Positions 15,661 through 21,933 of a stretch of 25,309 nt of DNA are shown here, one piece after another; position 1 is the first letter of the stretch, and every line of letters begins with the position of its first letter. Made by a program: the position numbers and the translations under genes. The notes under the pieces were generated by a model. It did no database searches, was not told the origin of the DNA, and saw nothing but the letters and a program-made list of their open reading frames with translations. This stretch comes from CBFGTJ01 sp965651815 (GTDB lineage Bacteria; Actinomycetota; Acidimicrobiia; Acidimicrobiales; Microtrichaceae), in contig CBFGTJ010000024.1 of the NCBI GenBank assembly GCA_965651815.1, positions 1-25,309 of the forward strand. The letters run 5' to 3'.

Positions 15661-16950
15661 TCACCCGACCAGAACATCCCGTGCCCCCGTCGTCGTGCTC
15701 GGCGCCCCGGCGCCGGCACCCGGACGGCCCATCGAGACGTCGCCGTAGTTGTACGCGGTCTCGGCGTGCTCGGCCGTGTCCAGCCCGCTCGCCTCGACCT
15801 CCTCGCTGACCCGGATGCCGATGGTCGCCTTCAGCACGAGCAGCATCACCGCGGTGACCGCACCCGACCAGACGATCGCGGCCACGTTGGCGAGCGCCTG
15901 CTCGAACAGCAGGTCGAGGCCGCCGCCGAGGAACAGGCCCTCCATGTGGTCGGCGCCGAAGTAGGCCGGATCGGCGAACAGGCCGATCATCAGCGAGCCG
16001 ACGAGCCCGCCGACGAAGTGGACGCCCACGACGTCGAGTGCATCGTCGTAGCCCGCCTTGAACTTGAGCTGCACGGCGAGGCAGCAGATGGCGCCGGCAG
16101 CGAGGCCGATCACGATCGAGGGCATCGTCGTGACGAAGCCCGCGGCCGGGGTGATGGCGACGAGGCCGGCGACGATCCCGGACGCGGCGCCCAGGTTCGT
16201 GAAGTGGCCGTCCTTCACCCGCTCGACGAGCGCCCAGGCCAGCCCGGCCGCCGCGGCGGCGACGAAGGTGTTCATGAACGCCTGCACGGCCTGCCCGTTG
16301 GCGGCGAGCGCGGACCCCGCGTTGAACCCGAACCAGCCGAACCACAGGATGCCGGTGCCGATCATGACCAGTGGCATCGAGTGGGGAGGGTGGCCCTCGG
16401 ACGGCCAGCCCCTGCGCTTGCCGAGGATGAGCACGGCGACGAGCGCCGCGATGCCCGCGTTGACGTGGATGGCGGTGCCGCCCGCGAAGTCGAGCGAGCC
16501 GCGCTGGCCGAGCCAGCCGCCGTAGACCCACTTGAAGATCGGGGCGAACACGAGGATCACCCACACGGGGGCGAACAGCGCCCACGCGGAGAACTTCATC
16601 CGGTCGGCCACGGCGCCGGAGATGAGCGCGGGCGTGATGACCGCGAACATCCCGAGGAACGCGATCGTGAGGAGGCCCATGCCCCCGTCCTCACCCGTGA
16701 TGCCGATCCCGTCGAGGAAGGCGGCGTCGAAGCCGCCGAACCACGATGCGTCCGCGTTGCCGCCGGCGATCGAGTAGGCGATCACCACCCACACGACCGG
16801 CACGATCAGCAGGCACCAGAAGTTCATCATCAGCATGTTCAGGACGTTGCGGCTCCTGTCCATGCCTCCGTAGAAGAACGCCAGCCCCGGCGTCATGAAG
16901 AGCACGAGTGCTGCTGACGCGAGCACCCATGCGGCATCGCCCGATTCCAT
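15661..16950 (-). CDS. amt: Ammonium transporter Amt, AmtB-like type
   Basis: A 429-residue ammonium channel without the N-terminal signal peptide seen in the other copy; it opens directly with a membrane helix (DAAWVLASAALVLFMTPGLAFFYGGM). LMTPGLAFFYGGMDRSRN and MMNFW are typical of the bacterial Amt clade. Pore histidines are in LDFAGGTAIHVNAGIA and VVGVHFVGGLVG. FGWFGFNAGSALAANG is conserved. The PII-docking tail is EEVEASGLDTAEHAETAYNYG, matching the usual Amt C-terminus. ATG at 16950 has AGGAAG 9 bases upstream. It is first in the amt2-glnK-glnD cluster, under a GlnR-like promoter shared in design with amt1. Confidence 0.95.
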   Translation of the reverse strand: MESGDAAWVLASAALVLFMTPGLAFFYGGMDRSRNVLNMLMMNFWCLLIVPVVWVVIAYSIAGGNADASWFGGFDAAFLDGIGITGEDGGMGLLTIAFLGMFAVITPALISGAVADRMKFSAWALFAPVWVILVFAPIFKWVYGGWLGQRGSLDFAGGTAIHVNAGIAALVAVLILGKRRGWPSEGHPPHSMPLVMIGTGILWFGWFGFNAGSALAANGQAVQAFMNTFVAAAAAGLAWALVERVKDGHFTNLGAASGIVAGLVAITPAAGFVTTMPSIVIGLAAGAICCLAVQLKFKAGYDDALDVVGVHFVGGLVGSLMIGLFADPAYFGADHMEGLFLGGGLDLLFEQALANVAAIVWSGAVTAVMLLVLKATIGIRVSEEVEASGLDTAEHAETAYNYGDVSMGRPGAGAGAPSTTTGARDVLVG

Positions 16951-17001
16951 GTCACCCACTTCCTGTCGTGCGACCGGGCCCATCCGGTCGACTCGACGGC
17001 G

Positions 17002-17055
17002 AACCTACGGACGGTGTGTTTCGTGGATGTTTCCGGAGGCGTGACAGTTCGTTAC
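17002..17055 (-). promoter_or_regulatory. Promoter and GlnR-like operator of amt2-glnK-glnD
   Basis: Reading the minus strand: GTAAC (17051-17055), N6, TCACG (17040-17044), N6, GAAAC (17029-17033), N6, GAAAC (17018-17022), then exactly 10 bp and TAGGTT (17002-17007) as -10 box. The four 5-mers keep an 11-bp period, as in GlnR boxes. GTAAC and GAAAC match the published consensus half-sites well; the TCACG unit is a weaker match. The leader from the -10 box to the ATG is about 51 bases. Confidence 0.65.
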
Positions 17056-17096
17056 GGGTCGCCCGGCGGTGCTGGGGACCGTCGGCGCGCAGCACG

Positions 17097-17102
17097 TACC
17101 CT
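17097..17102 (+). promoter_or_regulatory. -10 box (TACCCT) of a leaderless promoter for the small Cys protein
   Basis: TACCCT is followed by 6 bases (GTGGGG) and ATG at 17109. The spacing fits a leaderless transcript, though GGGG could also serve as a weak ribosome site. Confidence 0.55.
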
Positions 17103-17108
17103 GTGGGG

Positions 17109-17294
17109 ATGGGCGCGCGCGAGGACTGCCGGCACTACTCGAGTCGCACCGTCGCGCGCGACGAGGTCGTGCAGCGCTGCAAGCTGGGAGCCGCGTCGGC
17201 CGCGCCGTTCGCGTGCCCGGAGGGCTGCCTGTTCTTCGAGCCGCGGGTGATCAGCGACACGAGCTGGCGTCGGGGCCCCGAGCCGCCCCGCTGA
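17109..17294 (+). CDS. Small four-cysteine protein, conserved type unknown
   Basis: A 61-residue protein with cysteines at 7, 24, 36 and 40 (EDC, QRCKLG, FACPEGC). The last pair forms a CPEGC knuckle, which with the other two could hold a metal or an iron-sulfur cluster; that is inference. There is no signal peptide or membrane segment. The sequence after the last cysteine (LFFEPRVISD) is hydrophobic and likely structured. The ATG at 17109 is set by the -10 box 6 bases upstream, and longer frames have no coding character. It is divergent from amt2 and converges on the unrecognised gene at 17320. I do not recognise a named family. Confidence 0.7.
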   Translation: MGAREDCRHYSSRTVARDEVVQRCKLGAASAAPFACPEGCLFFEPRVISDTSWRRGPEPPR

Positions 17295-17299
17295 CGCGA

Positions 17300-17317
17300 C
17301 CGGCCCTCGACGGCCGG
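17300..17317. terminator. Small GC hairpin between convergent genes
   Basis: CCGGCC and GGCCGG with a 6-base loop lie between the two convergent stops (17294 and 17320). The stem is short, so a bidirectional terminator is only possible. Confidence 0.35.
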
Positions 17318-17319
17318 GG

Positions 17320-17844
17320 TCAGCGGCGACCCTCGGCCCGTCGCCGGACGAGGTGCACGTGCGCCTTCGCTGCGCCCCACGCGATCCCGGGCTCGTGCAG
17401 CGCCGGGTCGAGGTCCGAGAACGCGGCGGGTGACAGGTCGTAGACGTCGTCGGGGAACTGGCGTGCCGCGAACTCGTCGCGCTCGACCTCGGGGACGCCC
17501 AGCCGTCGCAGCGCCGCCGTGGCGTGCCCGGTGGCGGCCCGCAGCAGCGAGAGCGGGTTGGTGAGCTGCTCGTCGGGGTCGGTGAGCACGAGGGCACGGA
17601 CCTTCGGGAGCACGTCGTGGACGGTGCGCTCGGCCGCGTCGTCCGCCGCTGCACGGGCCGCCTCGTCGAACGGGCGGCCCGACGCCTCGAGCCGCGTCCG
17701 CACCGAGCGCACGACCCACCCCGGGAGCACCTGTCCGAGCACGCGGACGAGCTCCTCGGCGTGCACGCGGTAGTCGGCGAGCAGCTCGGCCCCGGGGTCC
17801 GGATCCTGCTCGTCGTGGGGTCCCGTGTGCCGTGGTCCCACCAT
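17320..17844 (-). CDS. Unrecognised soluble protein in the chdC operon
   Basis: A 174-residue protein I do not recognise. It is predicted soluble and mostly helical, with no signal peptide or membrane span. Notable segments are ADYRVHAEELVRVLGQVLPGWVVRSVRTRLEASG (about residues 24-57), a run of Ala and Asp (DEAARAAADDAAERTVHDVLPKVRALVLTDPDEQLTNPLSLLRAATGHATAALRRLGVPEVERDEFAARQFPDD split across 60-132), and a C-terminal LHEPGIAWGAAKAHVHLVRRRAEGRR. The ATG at 17844 is only 3 bases after the DUF2993 stop, so it is probably translated from the same message as chdC and the DUF2993 gene. GC-rich codon use is like its neighbours. Function unknown. Confidence 0.75.
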   Translation of the reverse strand: MVGPRHTGPHDEQDPDPGAELLADYRVHAEELVRVLGQVLPGWVVRSVRTRLEASGRPFDEAARAAADDAAERTVHDVLPKVRALVLTDPDEQLTNPLSLLRAATGHATAALRRLGVPEVERDEFAARQFPDDVYDLSPAAFSDLDPALHEPGIAWGAAKAHVHLVRRRAEGRR

Positions 17845-17847
17845 GGC

Positions 17848-18597
17848 TCAGCCCCCGTCCTCGCCCGCCGCCGGGGCGGTCCCGTCCAGCTCCAGCGTCG
17901 CGGGTGGCTCCAGCTCGACCGGCGCGAGCGGCAGGTCGTCGGGCACCACGTCGCCGTCGGGGCCCAGCGGTTCGCCGAGCACGCCGGGCAGGCGGTTGCC
18001 GGTGCAGTGCAGCAGGACGCGGTCCTCGGTCACGCGGACCTCCGGCGTGCACGGGAACACGGCGGGGTCGACCAGCGGCATGCTGGCCGACCCGTCCGGC
18101 ACCGCGTCGCCCCGCACGACGAGGTCGTCACCCTCGACCGCCAGCGTCGCGGGGAGCCGGTCGCGCCCCAGCAGGAGGCGCCCGCCCTCGACGACCGCGT
18201 GCACGCCGAGGTCGGCGGCGATCGACGCGGGATCGAGGAGCATCGACACCCCACCCCGCTCGAGTGAGGTCGCGCCGACGGTGCGGCCGCGCAGCGAGAT
18301 CGCGACCGCCAGGCCCTCGAGGACGTACTCGCCCTGCTCGACCCTCGCGGAGTGCATCGTGGCGTCGCGGAGGCGCACCGACACGCGGTCGAGCTCGCCG
18401 CCCACCAGCGCCGGCACGACCGACGGTCGCCACCACGACCTGCCCACCGTGACGTCCACGTCGCCGGCGATCCCTGCCCGGCGCAACCGGTCCTCGGAGA
18501 TCCGCTCCACCGCCACCCGTCCGCCGAGCTCGGCGGCCGTGGCGAGCACGAGGAGCACCGCGGCGAGTGGCAGCGCGACCCGCCGGAGGATCCTCAC
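17848..18597 (-). CDS. DUF2993 (LmeA-like) family protein
   Basis: A 249-residue protein. An N-terminal basic and hydrophobic segment (RILRRVALPLAAVLLVLATAAELGG) is a signal anchor or signal peptide, so the rest should lie outside the membrane. The DUF2993 core follows: ISEDRLRRAG, then a segment like WRPSVVPALVGGELDRVSVRLRDA (about residues 55-78). Mycobacterial LmeA of this family binds phospholipid and supports lipomannan maturation; a lipid-binding role here is inference. GTG at 18597 overlaps the chdC stop (GTGA) and gives the complete signal segment. It sits between chdC and the unrecognised gene at 17320. Confidence 0.75.
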   Translation of the reverse strand: MRILRRVALPLAAVLLVLATAAELGGRVAVERISEDRLRRAGIAGDVDVTVGRSWWRPSVVPALVGGELDRVSVRLRDATMHSARVEQGEYVLEGLAVAISLRGRTVGATSLERGGVSMLLDPASIAADLGVHAVVEGGRLLLGRDRLPATLAVEGDDLVVRGDAVPDGSASMPLVDPAVFPCTPEVRVTEDRVLLHCTGNRLPGVLGEPLGPDGDVVPDDLPLAPVELEPPATLELDGTAPAAGEDGG

Positions 18598-19274
18598 ATG
18601 CCGACCTGGGTGAGCACGACGTCGGGCGCGTCGATCATGCCCACGTAGAAGGTCCCGAACTCCCCGTACTGGGCGGACGCCTCGTCGAAGCGCATCGTGT
18701 ACACGACGTCCTTCACGTCGTCGGGCTTCTGGCAGAACAGCGTGACGCCCCACTCGTGGTCGTCGAGCCCGGTCGAGCCGGTCACGACCTGCAGCACCCT
18801 GCCGGAGAACTTCCGCCCCGACGCGCCGTGCTCGTACATGAGCTCCTTGCGGCGGTCGTAGTCGAGCTCGTACCAGTTCGCCCCCACGTTCCGCCGCTTC
18901 GACATCGGGTAGAAGCAGAACACGGGCTTGCCCTCCGGCGGGAGCTGCGGGTACAGGCGGGCCTGCTTGAGCTCCTCGGGGACGCCCTGGGCGTACTCGG
19001 ACACCTCGGTGAGCGACACGTACGAGTCGACGAGCTCGAGCCCCGTCGCGACCAGCGCGGTCTGCAGCCGCCGCAGCTTCCACTGGTCCTCGGACAGCGC
19101 CATGACGGCGATGTCGCCCTTGTGGCCGAGCATCGCGGCGGTGACCACCTGCACGCCGTCGCCCTGGGAGGTGCGGACGGCGTCGAGCACGGCGTCCCGG
19201 TCCGCCCCGGGGTTGGCCCGGAAGAAGAGGTGCACGACGGCGAGGCCGATGGAGGGGGTGGAGGGCTCGGTCAT
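18594..19274 (-). CDS. chdC: Coproheme decarboxylase (HemQ/ChdC)
   Basis: A 226-residue enzyme that converts coproheme to haem b in the last step of the coproporphyrin-dependent pathway of Gram-positive bacteria. It belongs to the chlorite dismutase family. Key blocks: FCFYPMSKRRN with probable catalytic Y122, NWYELDYDRRKELMYEHGASGRKF with H149 in the expected haem-ligand region, and the LQVVTGSTGLDDHEWGVTLF and MRFDEASAQYGEFGTFYVG segments. These wordings recall Bacillota ChdC proteins more than the usual actinobacterial type. ATG at 19274 has a TAGACT -10 box 7 bases upstream, so the mRNA is probably leaderless. It is first in a three-gene operon with DUF2993 and the 17320 gene. Confidence 0.93.
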   Translation of the reverse strand: MTEPSTPSIGLAVVHLFFRANPGADRDAVLDAVRTSQGDGVQVVTAAMLGHKGDIAVMALSEDQWKLRRLQTALVATGLELVDSYVSLTEVSEYAQGVPEELKQARLYPQLPPEGKPVFCFYPMSKRRNVGANWYELDYDRRKELMYEHGASGRKFSGRVLQVVTGSTGLDDHEWGVTLFCQKPDDVKDVVYTMRFDEASAQYGEFGTFYVGMIDAPDVVLTQVGM

Positions 19275-19281
19275 GCCGGCG

Positions 19282-19287
19282 AGTCTA
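19282..19287 (-). promoter_or_regulatory. -10 box (TAGACT) of a leaderless promoter for chdC
   Basis: TAGACT on the minus strand, then 7 bases, then the ATG at 19274. No ribosome site is visible. The layout matches the three other leaderless candidates in this window. Confidence 0.6.
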
Positions 19288-19333
19288 GGGAGCCGCTGCT
19301 GCGCACCCCGATCGGGCCGGCTTCCCCACCTCG

Positions 19334-19381
19334 TTCTGTTCGGCGCCCGTCAAGGGTTTCCTTGACGGGCGCCGAACAGAA
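19334..19381 (-). terminator. 22-bp perfect hairpin after the TauE/SafE gene
   Basis: The arms 19334-19355 and 19360-19381 are perfect inverted copies with a 4-base loop (GTTT). It starts 16 bases past the stop of the TauE/SafE gene on the minus strand and 46 bases upstream of the chdC -10 box. There is no U-tract. Likely a terminator separating the two units. Confidence 0.7.
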
Positions 19382-19397
19382 GGGGGCTCGGGCGCGC

Positions 19398-20168
19398 TCA
19401 GACCAGGGCGGCGATCTCGGAGGCGCCGTACACGATGGCGAGCACGACGATGAACAGGCCGAAGATCCGGCGGACGCTGCGGTCGGAATAGCGCAAGGTC
19501 AGGCGGGCGCCGAGCCGCGCCCCCGGCACCGCCCCCAGGATGAGCGGCAGCCCGTAGAGCCAGTCGATGTGGCCGAGCCACAGGTGCGTGGCGAAGGCGG
19601 GGAGGGAGAACAGCGCCACCGCCACGAGGCTGGAGGCGACGGCGCGCTTCATCGGCAGGCGCAGCAGCCCGGTCAGCACGGGGACGAGCACGATGCCCCC
19701 ACCCACGCCCAGGATGCCGGCGACGAACCCGGCCGCCGCGCCGACCGCGGCGAGGACCGGCACCGGGACCCGTTCGGCGTCCTCCTCCGGCCCCACCGCG
19801 CCGCGCCCGCCGCGGACGACCGACACCCCCGCCCAGAGCATCAGTGCGGCCGTCGCCACCATGAGCAATCCGGCCGGCACGAGGTCCGACGCCCACGCGC
19901 CGAGGAGCGCGAAGGCGGAGCCGGCGATGCCGGTCGACAACGCCATCCGCCAGTCGACCAGGCCGGCGCGCGCGTAGCGGAGGGAGCCGGCGACGGCGCC
20001 CGGGAGGATCGCCGGCACCGTGGAGCCGACGGCCAGGATCGGCGACGCGCCCAGCACCCGGATCGCGGGCGTGGAGAGGACCGCGCCCCCGATGCCCAGC
20101 AGGGCCGAGAGGGTGCCGGCGAACAGGCCGACGACGCTGGTCCCGAGGACCACGAGCCAGTCGGCCAC
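19398..20168 (-). CDS. TauE/SafE (TSUP) family membrane permease
   Basis: A 256-residue membrane protein with about eight hydrophobic segments in two similar halves. The paired family motifs are GTLSALLGIGGAVLSTPAIRVLG (about residues 18-40) and GFVAGILGVGGGIVLVPVLTGLL (about 146-168), typical of sulfite, sulfonate or sulfoacetate exporters. The substrate cannot be told. GTG at 20168 fits the start of the first helix; GAG overlaps the start and no strong ribosome site or TANNNT box is visible. The stop is followed by the 22-bp hairpin. It lies between the lipoprotein gene upstream and the chdC operon downstream, with no visible functional link. Confidence 0.85.
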   Translation of the reverse strand: MADWLVVLGTSVVGLFAGTLSALLGIGGAVLSTPAIRVLGASPILAVGSTVPAILPGAVAGSLRYARAGLVDWRMALSTGIAGSAFALLGAWASDLVPAGLLMVATAALMLWAGVSVVRGGRGAVGPEEDAERVPVPVLAAVGAAAGFVAGILGVGGGIVLVPVLTGLLRLPMKRAVASSLVAVALFSLPAFATHLWLGHIDWLYGLPLILGAVPGARLGARLTLRYSDRSVRRIFGLFIVVLAIVYGASEIAALV

Positions 20169-20251
20169 CTCAGGTCCGATGGGATCCCGGCGTCAGCACG
20201 GGGCCAAGTGTTCCCGAGCGGCGCCCGCAGCGCGAAATCCCGGGGCGAACC

Positions 20252-21811
20252 TCAGGCGGTCGGGCAGTTCGCGACGTCACCGACGAACGAGCCGAACGCG
20301 TCGGCGAGGTCCGCGTCGCCGCCCTCGGTCCCGAGATCGCCGGGGACGCCGCCGAAGGGGTCCTCGACGGCAGGGTCGCCCCATGCGCCGTCACCCGCGA
20401 CGCCGTACTGCTCGACGTGCGCGTCGATCAGCTCGGCGAGCTGCTGGTCGGACATCCCGTCCGCGGTGGCGGGGTCGATGCCGAGGAGCTCCATGCCCCA
20501 GCGGACGTTCCACAGCAGCTCCACGCGGGTGAGCTCGCCGAGCGCGGTCGGCGTGCGCCCCATCCCGGCGAGCGCCGCGCTCGCACGGTCGTGCGCCTCG
20601 ACGAGCGCCGCGTCGTCCAGGTCCGCCACGGCCTCGGGGTCGAGCTCGATGACGCTGCCGAACTTGCGGAGGTCGTCCTCGATGGCGCCGCGTGTCCGCT
20701 CGCCGTCCGCGGTCGACAGCACGGTCTCCAACCGCTCGAACTCGCGCTCGAGCTCCTCCGGGTCGAACCCCAGGTCGTCCTCGACGGGCTCCGTGCTGAA
20801 CCCGGTGAGCTCCTCGTACTCCTCCTCGCTGAGGATCGTCGCCGGGTCGGGCACCTCGATCGTGATCTCCTCGCCGTGCCCGGAGACGTCGACGACCACC
20901 TCCTGCGCGGCGTTGCGGAAGAAGGAGCACTCGGCGTACTGGTCCTCCACGTCGACCCGCGAGCTGATGATGCTGCGCACGAGGCGGTCCTCACCGTCGA
21001 GGTGGACCTCGACCTCCACGACGAGGCGCTCCGACGCGTACGCACTCAGGGCTCGCAGCTGCTCCATCTGCGTGGCGAGCTCCTCGGCGAGGGCCTCGTC
21101 GGCACCCTCGATCATCGAGGCGTACATCTCGTCCACCACATCGGCCACGTCGGGCTGTCCGCTCGCCTCCAGGAACGAGTCCGTGGCGATCGTCGCCGTG
21201 AACCGGCGCGTCGCGACGCCGCCGACCTCTCCCTCCCCGGCCTCGGCCACGTCCTCGACCCGGCTGAGCGCATCGAGCGGATCCCAGACCGGCTCGGTGC
21301 CGCCCCAGGGTCCGACGAAGCCACCGTCCCCTCCGGTGACCTCCACCCAGTCGGCGCCGTCGGGCAGCTCGCCGAACAGGTCGTCGACCGGCGGCGCGAA
21401 CGGCGACGGGTTCTCGGCGTGCAGCTCCTCGAGGCTGGCGCGCAGCTGGTCGATCATGGTCCGGTGCTGGTCCAGCGACACGAACTGCCGGTCGCCCACC
21501 CGCATCACCGTCGAGGTCAGCGGCGGTGAGTCCTCCGCTTCGGCGCCGGCCGTCGTCGAGACGCGGAGGTCGGAACCGGAGAACTCGCCCTCGGCGACCA
21601 CCGAGAACGCGTCGACCTCGTCCCCGCCCTGGGCGCGCCACTCCAGCCGGAACCGGCCGGAGCCCGTCCGCAGCGCGTCGATCGCGGCGATCACGTCGTT
21701 CGCGCCGGAGCTGCTCCGCACCAGCGAGTCGCCCCGCTCACCCCCCGTGCAGCCCGCCGCCACGATCGCTGCCGTCCCCAGCAGCGCGACGAACCACCGC
21801 GCCTTCGACAT
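20252..21811 (-). CDS. Large acidic lipoprotein of unknown function
   Basis: A 519-residue secreted lipoprotein. The signal peptide MSKARWFVALLGTAAIVAAG is followed by C21 in a lipobox (VAAGC), so the mature protein is lipid-anchored to the outer face of the membrane. The first part (VIAAIDALRTGSGRFRLEWRAQGGDEVDAFSVVAEGEFSG) and TSTVMRVGDRQFVSLDQHRTM recall the LppX/LolA-like fold of other actinobacterial lipoproteins. The middle and C-terminal regions are rich in Asp and Glu, with a Glu-rich helical stretch (LSEEEYEELTG, PEELEREFERLETVL). Only weak similarity is visible, so no function is named. ATG at 21811 has GAAGGG about 9 bases upstream. An imperfect dyad lies in its leader. Confidence 0.8.
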   Translation of the reverse strand: MSKARWFVALLGTAAIVAAGCTGGERGDSLVRSSSGANDVIAAIDALRTGSGRFRLEWRAQGGDEVDAFSVVAEGEFSGSDLRVSTTAGAEAEDSPPLTSTVMRVGDRQFVSLDQHRTMIDQLRASLEELHAENPSPFAPPVDDLFGELPDGADWVEVTGGDGGFVGPWGGTEPVWDPLDALSRVEDVAEAGEGEVGGVATRRFTATIATDSFLEASGQPDVADVVDEMYASMIEGADEALAEELATQMEQLRALSAYASERLVVEVEVHLDGEDRLVRSIISSRVDVEDQYAECSFFRNAAQEVVVDVSGHGEEITIEVPDPATILSEEEYEELTGFSTEPVEDDLGFDPEELEREFERLETVLSTADGERTRGAIEDDLRKFGSVIELDPEAVADLDDAALVEAHDRASAALAGMGRTPTALGELTRVELLWNVRWGMELLGIDPATADGMSDQQLAELIDAHVEQYGVAGDGAWGDPAVEDPFGGVPGDLGTEGGDADLADAFGSFVGDVANCPTA

Positions 21812-21821
21812 GTCACGTCCC

Positions 21822-21851
21822 TTCTTCGGTACCCGGCAGGGTACCGGAGAA
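21822..21851. promoter_or_regulatory. Dyad in the lipoprotein leader (GGTACC-centred)
   Basis: Arms 21822-21834 and 21839-21851 pair over 13 bases with one G.U position and a 4-base loop. The core CGGTACCC-GGCA-GGGTACCG is perfect. The inner TACCCT could be a -10 box, and the 3' arm merges into the ribosome site, so an operator or a leader hairpin is possible. Confidence 0.4.
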
Positions 21852-21887
21852 CCCCCGCGCTCCCTCCCGGACGCTCCCGTTCCGTGA

Positions 21888-21919
21888 TGCGAGATCGGGG
21901 TGCTGACCCCGATCTCGCA
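21888..21919 (-). terminator. 14-bp hairpin downstream of groEL, terminator
   Basis: A perfect 14-bp stem (21888-21901 with 21906-21919) and a GCTG loop begin 14 bases past the groEL stop on the minus strand. There is no U-tract. A probable intrinsic terminator. Confidence 0.7.
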
Positions 21920-21933
21920 CCACAGAAGGTGGG

